64,000 bases of DNA. Source: Ogataea parapolymorpha DL-1 (Eukaryota; Ascomycota; Pichiomycetes; Pichiales; Pichiaceae). The notes beneath the pieces are model-generated. The model was not told the DNA's origin. It ran no database searches and saw only the letters and a program-made list of their open reading frames with translations. The position numbers and the translations under genes are program-made. The stretch lies in assembly GCF_000187245.1 (NCBI RefSeq), contig NC_027861.1, positions 248,001-312,000 on the forward strand, given 5' to 3'. How positions within the stretch are numbered: the stretch's first letter is position 1; the number at the start of each line of letters is the position of its first letter. Below, piece by piece: positions 58,052 to 64,000 of the stretch.

Positions 58052-60355
58052 TCACTGGACTCTGCTAACATTTTTCCATGACCCAGTGGAAAATTTGACG
58101 GCATCTACGCACTCGGGTAGCTGTAATCCTTCTTTCAGCTTACGGTCGTGGGTGAAGAATCCCCATTGAGTTTCCCACTTACTGCCTTCCTCATGCCATA
58201 TCTTTTTCCATGGCTCATCAAAGGCTTCGAAATAGTACCATGCGAATTCTTGGGTCTTGGGCGAACATGCCCATGATTCAAGGAATTGGTGCATTTCTTT
58301 TTTTCCGGCAACTGAAGCCATGTATTGTCCACCACCAGTTGGCCAGCCAACTTCAGTAACAACAACCTGAACTTCTGGCCGTATATTATGGACATATGGC
58401 AACACCTGTTGCTCAAGAAAATCTATTGTCCATTGCACTCCTGCCTTTACTGCCTCTCCTCCAAAAAAGGGATGAATATTGGCACCAATGAAGTCGCACG
58501 TTTCAACCATTTCACGTTTGACTTGGGATCCCAGCTCAGAGGTCCCAATTGGAATGTCTCCGTATCCAATGGACTTTGCATAAGTTCTAGCTTCTTCCAC
58601 ATACGAGATCAGCTCTCTCACAGTTTTGTCTTCCCTGAAAAGTACTTCATTTCCAATGATTATTGAGTTGAAATAGCGTTTCGGGAAATTGCTTAGCAAC
58701 CACTTCATTTCATTCATCTGTTTCCAATTCGAATGGTCGTCTTCTCCAATCCAAACTCCAAGGGCAATTGTCATATTCAAGTCAAGTTCCTGAAAAGCTT
58801 TGAGGATAAGTTCTGCCTGACGGCATTGCGTCCCATAGGTTCTTACCCTGGTTGTGACTCTCGACAATAGCGCAACATCCAATAAAACGTCTCTTTCTGT
58901 GACTTGACACATCGGCTCAATCACCCCTCTTGGGGCGTAAGATAGACCATAAAAGGATTGTTTTAATCTGTCGTCCTCCATCAGGGCCCTTATTTCGTAA
59001 TCCCCTTGATATTTACTGCTGATACCTCGGAATGAGTTGATCATCGAGTTATTAAACAGAGTGTTATTATTTTGAGGGGTATTATTGGGAAGAGAAAAGC
59101 TGTCCAATAGCTTGCCACTGCTAAGATTGAAATCATTGAAAATGCTGGTAACTTCTGGATACCTCTCACGTTCATTCAATGCCTGAAAATATTGAGCCAC
59201 TTGCTCTCGTCCGATTTTGGAAGGAGACCACGCTTTGATAGACACCAAAGTTGCATATATCAGTAAAAGGATGAAAAGAAAGGCCAAGAAAATCCCAATC
59301 CAGGGAGACATTGTCAGACGGTACTGATACACCGGCTCAAGTGTTGTCATTTTCTCGCGTTCTGCATCTTTGAACTCCACGGATTTCTTGCGGTCTTCAG
59401 AATGAACCATGGTTTTTCTCGTCGATCCTCCAGTGTATTTCCGCACGCTTGCTCTACTAAAGGAGAATTCTGATTTTGAGCTTTTGACACTGGTTCTTTC
59501 AAGTGCATCGACATCTCCGAAAGCCCATGGTTGAGACATAGATCCCTTTTTACTAGACATTCCTGTGATGGAGGCAGCAGAGTTCATGGCATTCTCGCCA
59601 TCATTGCCGACGAAATGTCCATGTTCTTTGATTGTCCTGTATCTATTGTAGGAACGCAACGTTTCAGTTTCCACATCGGTCATAGTTTCTTTTTCATTTT
59701 GGCTCTTGATCGATGCCTCTATCTCGTTTGGCGATATATAACCAAACTTTTGAATCAGATTTTGCCCTTCAGACCAGTCACTTCGCCGGTCACCAGGGCT
59801 ACCATTATCTGGGCTTCTTAGTTTGGGGATTGAAAGCTTGGAAGCTTGCTCACCTTTCAGGTCTGCCGAATCAAGGGTGCCCAGAACGCTAGCTGTCCTC
59901 CCTGAGTCTCCTTCTCTGACGATTTGTTCGTACGGATCAAACTGCGACAACAAGTTGGCTGGAGACGCGCTGGACAGATCAATAAGGTTTGAAGTCTCTC
60001 TGTGTTCCATTCTGCGGATTCCGATTGATTCGGGATCCAAAGAAGTGGATCTCTCGTCAGGATAACTGGAGTGAATTACCTGCGGCTCACTTGGTTGTAT
60101 ATTTCCTGAGTAAAATCGATCAACACTCTTGAGCCTTATAACCGCTGGCTCTGGAGAAGTAGCCAGCGGAGGGACAGGGAACTGCATCGTGTTTCTTCTC
60201 AGCTTAATATCTTTCTCTGGATCATCTTGATATGCGCCAGACTGGGGAGTCTTTTTGCCTTCCTTGGGAGAACTTAACTCTCTCGCATTTGTTATCTCTC
60301 TCTGAGCCTCTATTGCAGAGGCACTGTTGACCTTTCTGTTTGAAATGAGAGTCAT
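58052..60355 (-). CDS. Membrane-anchored GH17 beta-1,3-glucanase/transglycosylase
   Basis: A 767-residue type II membrane protein from the ATG at 60355. A long cytoplasmic Ser/Glu/Arg-rich region (1 to about 345) with RKSVEFKDAEREK is followed by one transmembrane helix (about 348-372, SPWIGIFLAFLFILLLIYATL) and an extracellular GH17 domain (about 470-767). The catalytic glutamates are E570 (IIGNEVLF) and E668 (VVTEVGWPTGGG). Family knowledge: related fungal BtgC-type proteins remodel cell-wall beta-glucan. S. cerevisiae GH17 enzymes (Bgl2, Scw4) are secreted and lack the tail. Confidence 0.85.
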   Translation of the reverse strand: MTLISNRKVNSASAIEAQREITNARELSSPKEGKKTPQSGAYQDDPEKDIKLRRNTMQFPVPPLATSPEPAVIRLKSVDRFYSGNIQPSEPQVIHSSYPDERSTSLDPESIGIRRMEHRETSNLIDLSSASPANLLSQFDPYEQIVREGDSGRTASVLGTLDSADLKGEQASKLSIPKLRSPDNGSPGDRRSDWSEGQNLIQKFGYISPNEIEASIKSQNEKETMTDVETETLRSYNRYRTIKEHGHFVGNDGENAMNSAASITGMSSKKGSMSQPWAFGDVDALERTSVKSSKSEFSFSRASVRKYTGGSTRKTMVHSEDRKKSVEFKDAEREKMTTLEPVYQYRLTMSPWIGIFLAFLFILLLIYATLVSIKAWSPSKIGREQVAQYFQALNERERYPEVTSIFNDFNLSSGKLLDSFSLPNNTPQNNNTLFNNSMINSFRGISSKYQGDYEIRALMEDDRLKQSFYGLSYAPRGVIEPMCQVTERDVLLDVALLSRVTTRVRTYGTQCRQAELILKAFQELDLNMTIALGVWIGEDDHSNWKQMNEMKWLLSNFPKRYFNSIIIGNEVLFREDKTVRELISYVEEARTYAKSIGYGDIPIGTSELGSQVKREMVETCDFIGANIHPFFGGEAVKAGVQWTIDFLEQQVLPYVHNIRPEVQVVVTEVGWPTGGGQYMASVAGKKEMHQFLESWACSPKTQEFAWYYFEAFDEPWKKIWHEEGSKWETQWGFFTHDRKLKEGLQLPECVDAVKFSTGSWKNVSRVQ

Positions 60356-60465
60356 CAAGGAAGTGGATAAGTTCAAATACTTTTTTTATATTTCTTAGCG
60401 CCTCGAATTAGGGATACTTTCATATCCCTGGAAATGAATGTATTTTGAACAAAGATAAATATTAT

Positions 60466-63400
60466 TTAAATAAATGCTATGCCATCAAAGTCATTGGAAA
60501 CTGTAGCAGGAAGATCAGAGCCATAAATCCCACATGAGCGCTCAGCAAGAGCTTTTGACCCTGCAAGATCACAGTCCACTATAGCCATCGCACGGCCCTG
60601 TAGTCTTGTTACCATTAGATTGGAGTATTCGGTGAACAAACCATTGAACTCCATTAGCAAGCTTTCAGGAATTCCAAAAGCATACCTCGATTGATCTTTT
60701 GGCTCGTTCAAAGAGTCCAATATTGTAAACAATCTCTTGAAATCTGTCATATCATCGTATCCCAAAAAGGCAAGTGATAGATGATTCAGGAGCTGATATA
60801 ATAAATCAGAGCATTGTCTCCAAGAATCCTCGTTCATTGTCTTATAAGCCCCCATCTCAGAACACAGCGTGATTAGTCTGACTAGAGTCCAGACATCTGC
60901 CTGAGAAAACGATCTACGTTTCTTCACGGCAAGGAGGATTATTTGCAACCAGTTTTGAAGATGAATCCAATGGGATTTGTCCGAAGGAATTTGGTTCAAA
61001 TGTAGGGAGACAATGGTCAAAAGGGAGTAGAACACCGATTTGTGAAGTGGATTGACTTCCAAAATTGGCAATTCATCAACATCTGCAACCACGTCATCCT
61101 GGAAAAGCTCAAGCCTGTAATTGATCAACGAATTAATATATTCGCTCTCTAGAAGGATCATAAGATCTGTCATACTGTCTGTTGATTCGAAGCGTTCGTT
61201 AAGTGGCGCTTGGACGTCTTCTATTGCCAGTTCATGCCTCAAGTCAATGAATTCTGGCACTGTCTGTAAAACAGAGCTTGCCACAGTATTGAGATACCGG
61301 ACCAACGTAACGAAATCCTCCTTAGGTTTTTCAAACTTCCCCTGCACGATAGATCTCTTATAGACGTCACTCAAGGACTTCACAAATAACTTTAAATAGT
61401 CGGCATCTTGCTCCTTACCTTTTTTAGCACCAACCACCAAACGAGCAAGAATCCGAATGCTCACTCTCATTATTTGACCGGAGAATTCCTCCATTGTCAT
61501 ATCCGACAGATTTTTTCCGGTTCTAAACTCCAAGTATCCACTGTGTTCGTTCTGCTGTGCCAAAAGTTTACAGAAATCAAAAAGGTCTCTGGTGCACGTA
61601 TCAGCAAGCTTTTGGAGAAATACCGTGAACATTTCCGAAAATGAGCTAGCAGAAGTTTGATCTCTGTAAAATGTGATCACTGAGGTGAAGAACGCCAACT
61701 CGTATTTCGACCTCATAGCTGCAGTGCCGAAGTATTGCCACTCTAGTTGGATCAAAGCGTCAACAACAACTCCAGTGACAGAACTGATATGTACCCAAAG
61801 ATGAATACTCGACTTTTTAAGGGAGTCGTTGAGCAGCTCCGGCGCTAGCACAATTGATTTCAGTGCAGAAAGTAATTCCATTCGTATCTTGGGGGATAAA
61901 TTATGGAAGGCAGCTGGCTTCATCCAGATGAGTTTTCGAATGACATCCATCGTTCTTTGTATCACGTCTGAGAGGTGGGATGTTCGAAGTTTCAGTAAAA
62001 GGATAAACAGCGACAAATAGTGACCCACTCGGCCATCTTCTCTATCGTCAATAGCTGCATCCCAAAGTTGTTTCGCCAAATAACGCAATTTTTCCAAAGA
62101 TACATTTGATGTTAGCCGCAGGCTATTGATCGAGTCGATAACTTGAACCAAGCAACCACGAAGAAGTGATAGAGGAACTTTTTTGAAGACTTCAAACTGA
62201 CACTGTGTGTAGGAGCTGACGAGATCGAGAGTATGTTCGTAAGCAGATGTTGATCCAAATGCAATCAAAACCCCGAAGAGATTGGCAACTTGTTTTGTAA
62301 AATCATGTTTAAACAGTCGAGTCATCACCATAAGGAGACAAATCCTATTTCCAAGAAGCTTGACCGTACACGTGCTGATATCGCTCACAGGGGTGACTTT
62401 TTCGATCAGGCTCATCCTTTTTTCTGGTTCCATATATTGCTGGACATGTAGAGTAAGGAATCTAATGTACATGTCTAGACATCCATCAGATTCAGATATG
62501 GTCAAGGACAAGGGCACATTGCAAGTGACTCTTTTCATACTGCCTATATTTTCAAAACGATGGTAGCTGATGAGTCTATAGATCTTCACCAGCAAAAGCT
62601 CCTCAAAATTCCAATTTAGCTCCTTGATGACTTTCATGACCGTGGATAGAACAGTTCGATACTTCTGTATATCAATAGCGTCCTTGAGAGCTTCAACCTC
62701 ATGGATGAAAAACTCCCAATCAACCAGAACTGGCCTCTGGGAGTGAAGAAAATAAAGATAGCTTACCACATTTTCAAATGAGAGCTCATGTTCTTTGGCC
62801 AAAGAAGCCACCTGATTCCATGGGTTTGGACACAAGGCAAGAAATATCGACATCGATTCCAAGAACTTCGATGAGTTATCTTTCAATGCACAATAGAAAT
62901 GAGTCTTGGAAATTGAGCATGCCAGTCTGTTGATTTGTCTCTGTAATTTCACAATGACGTGATCGAAACCCTGATGATCTTCCTTGAGTTGTCTCATGAG
63001 TCTGCCTGTGAGAGTAGCCACTGTTAGGTGAAAAGGTGCAAATAGAATCTTGATTTTTGCCTCAGTCGTCAGATCCAAAAATGTCCAACACGAGGATAAG
63101 AGCACTTTCGCTAGTTTCATGAAATCGTGTCGACTCCATTTAATCATGTTCCATATCAATTGTAGAATGCGAATGTAGGCTTTCCTAATACTGTTGCGAT
63201 CATCCTCCGAAAACGGTTGTTTAGCAAGAGATGTAAATACCTGCTTCAGCAAGGCTTCCGTCAGTCTAGGAGTCTTATCGGTGTTGGAGTTGTCAAGTGA
63301 GTAATGCAAATTTCCAAATGTGAACTCGATAGGCTCGTGCTTGTAGTAGTCGCCATCTTCGTCCAAACAAGCATGGAAGAGTTTGGAATTAATAAATGAG

Positions 63401-64000
63401 GATTTGCCAGGGTCAAGGTCCTGATATTTGTCGAGGCTCAAATCTCCCATGTGGAACGCCCTTTGCAAAGCTGTTTTACCCAATCTATCCAGGACATCGG
63501 TGTAGGTGTTGGTTTTGTTCTGCAATGGTTGCCTGACCTCCACCACTTCCCCGTCTGCTATATCTTCCAATTGCGCCGTGCCAACAATTCGACGCCTCTG
63601 GTAATAAAAATGTTTAGGATCTCCTGGGTTTCCCATAAATGGCACCTTCTTTCTGCGTTTGTGAATTGTTGTTGGGGTATAATTCTCTATGCCCCTCGAT
63701 GGCTTGTCTGTATATATTTTATCTTCACCATCACTAATCCATATCATTTGATCCACTGGCCTTTTGGATAGTGGCTCTGAGGTTCGTTGAAACACCTTAC
63801 GTCCGTACCTTAGCGAGGGAGTTTCACTTCGCCGCTGTCTATAGGTACCGATAGGTGGTCTTCTAGGTTTGCTCTTCGACCCACCCTTAGTGTTCGGTGC
63901 TCTGTTAAGCATGTAATCAATGCCTGCTGATCGATTTTCTTCTGCGTAATCTTTACTAATCATCACTTCAAAAAGCTCTGTCACGTCGGAGTCAGATGAT
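60466..64000 (-). CDS. MMS22: Probable Mms22/Mus7 genome-stability scaffold, N-terminus beyond the window
   Basis: At least 1177 residues, open to the right edge. The part in view starts with an acidic SDSD stretch, then IDYMLNRAPNTKGG and basic Arg/Lys/Pro-rich sequence with RRKKVPFMGNPGDPKHFYYQ (about 120-140), then LGKTALQRAFHMGDLSLDKY, and a long helical-repeat body to a polar C-terminus. The layout, a basic disordered start and a large helical scaffold, and the ...IDYML... segment fit Mms22/Mus7, the substrate adaptor of the Rtt101-Mms1 ubiquitin ligase acting at stalled forks. The symbol rests on pattern memory and is not certain. Confidence 0.55.
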   Translation of the reverse strand, partial: SSDSDVTELFEVMISKDYAEENRSAGIDYMLNRAPNTKGGSKSKPRRPPIGTYRQRRSETPSLRYGRKVFQRTSEPLSKRPVDQMIWISDGEDKIYTDKPSRGIENYTPTTIHKRRKKVPFMGNPGDPKHFYYQRRRIVGTAQLEDIADGEVVEVRQPLQNKTNTYTDVLDRLGKTALQRAFHMGDLSLDKYQDLDPGKSSFINSKLFHACLDEDGDYYKHEPIEFTFGNLHYSLDNSNTDKTPRLTEALLKQVFTSLAKQPFSEDDRNSIRKAYIRILQLIWNMIKWSRHDFMKLAKVLLSSCWTFLDLTTEAKIKILFAPFHLTVATLTGRLMRQLKEDHQGFDHVIVKLQRQINRLACSISKTHFYCALKDNSSKFLESMSIFLALCPNPWNQVASLAKEHELSFENVVSYLYFLHSQRPVLVDWEFFIHEVEALKDAIDIQKYRTVLSTVMKVIKELNWNFEELLLVKIYRLISYHRFENIGSMKRVTCNVPLSLTISESDGCLDMYIRFLTLHVQQYMEPEKRMSLIEKVTPVSDISTCTVKLLGNRICLLMVMTRLFKHDFTKQVANLFGVLIAFGSTSAYEHTLDLVSSYTQCQFEVFKKVPLSLLRGCLVQVIDSINSLRLTSNVSLEKLRYLAKQLWDAAIDDREDGRVGHYLSLFILLLKLRTSHLSDVIQRTMDVIRKLIWMKPAAFHNLSPKIRMELLSALKSIVLAPELLNDSLKKSSIHLWVHISSVTGVVVDALIQLEWQYFGTAAMRSKYELAFFTSVITFYRDQTSASSFSEMFTVFLQKLADTCTRDLFDFCKLLAQQNEHSGYLEFRTGKNLSDMTMEEFSGQIMRVSIRILARLVVGAKKGKEQDADYLKLFVKSLSDVYKRSIVQGKFEKPKEDFVTLVRYLNTVASSVLQTVPEFIDLRHELAIEDVQAPLNERFESTDSMTDLMILLESEYINSLINYRLELFQDDVVADVDELPILEVNPLHKSVFYSLLTIVSLHLNQIPSDKSHWIHLQNWLQIILLAVKKRRSFSQADVWTLVRLITLCSEMGAYKTMNEDSWRQCSDLLYQLLNHLSLAFLGYDDMTDFKRLFTILDSLNEPKDQSRYAFGIPESLLMEFNGLFTEYSNLMVTRLQGRAMAIVDCDLAGSKALAERSCGIYGSDLPATVSNDFDGIAFI

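Overview
The window is a gene-dense stretch of nuclear chromosome from a budding yeast (Saccharomycotina). Nearly all recognisable products are eukaryotic housekeeping proteins whose closest familiar relatives are Saccharomyces cerevisiae proteins. Three things place it outside the Saccharomyces and CUG-Ser groups: CTG codons fall at invariant leucine positions (for example the helicase motif of the STH1 product); the window carries a hamartin (TSC1) gene, a pirin gene and a probable respiratory complex I subunit, which S. cerevisiae lacks; and its introns are very short (32-39 nt). A methylotrophic-yeast-type genome (Pichiales: Komagataella, Ogataea, Kuraishia or relatives) fits, but the species cannot be named from sequence alone. 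I see no transposon, tRNA, rRNA, CRISPR or prokaryotic feature.

Layout. 1-5312: MTM1 (cut by the left edge), pirin, a Psg1-like membrane glycoprotein, a Sur1/Csh1-type sphingolipid mannosyltransferase and a small membrane protein, all on the minus strand. 5747-11341: SRO9, SNX4, TAD2 (minus), MCM21 and a FIT2/YFT2-type lipid phosphatase. 11359-21452: a minus-strand block with STH1, THI6, metacaspase MCA1, two unrecognised genes, SLX8 and SCS2. 21986-26948: an unrecognised Ser/Pro-rich gene, PGI1, a coiled-coil gene and GPI2. 26991-36271: TAF5, a Zn2Cys6 regulator, a peroxisomal ABC half-transporter, MIM1 and RTG2. 36331-44061: probable complex I subunit, a 5'-nucleotidase-family enzyme, RPS4, MGM101, PMT4 and a Nudix hydrolase. 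44125-51984: TSC1, a TFIIS-central-domain protein and HIR3. 52096-64000: an unknown gene, a plasma-membrane casein kinase (YCK), MET22, ALG6, a membrane-anchored GH17 glucanase and a probable MMS22 (cut by the right edge).

Genes do not form operons, but functions recur: secretory glycosylation and GPI biosynthesis (GPI2, PMT4, ALG6, the Sur1-like enzyme), mitochondria (MTM1, MIM1, MGM101, RTG2, complex I), DNA and chromatin (STH1, TAF5, HIR3, SLX8, MMS22, MCM21), and lipid/ER homeostasis (SCS2, FIT2-like). Packing is tight: convergent stops lie 1-40 bp apart or overlap, and divergent starts can be under 50 bp apart.

Four introns (SCS2, MIM1, the TFIIS-domain gene, HIR3) were placed by eye. 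Each begins GTAAGT, has a CTAAC branch site a few nt from its AG, and restores a conserved reading frame. The most unusual points are the single in-frame TGA separating SLX8 from the next ORF, the stand-alone TFIIS central domain, the hamartin gene, the AUG-only first exon of HIR3, and a 4-codon upstream ORF ending one base before the 21986 gene.
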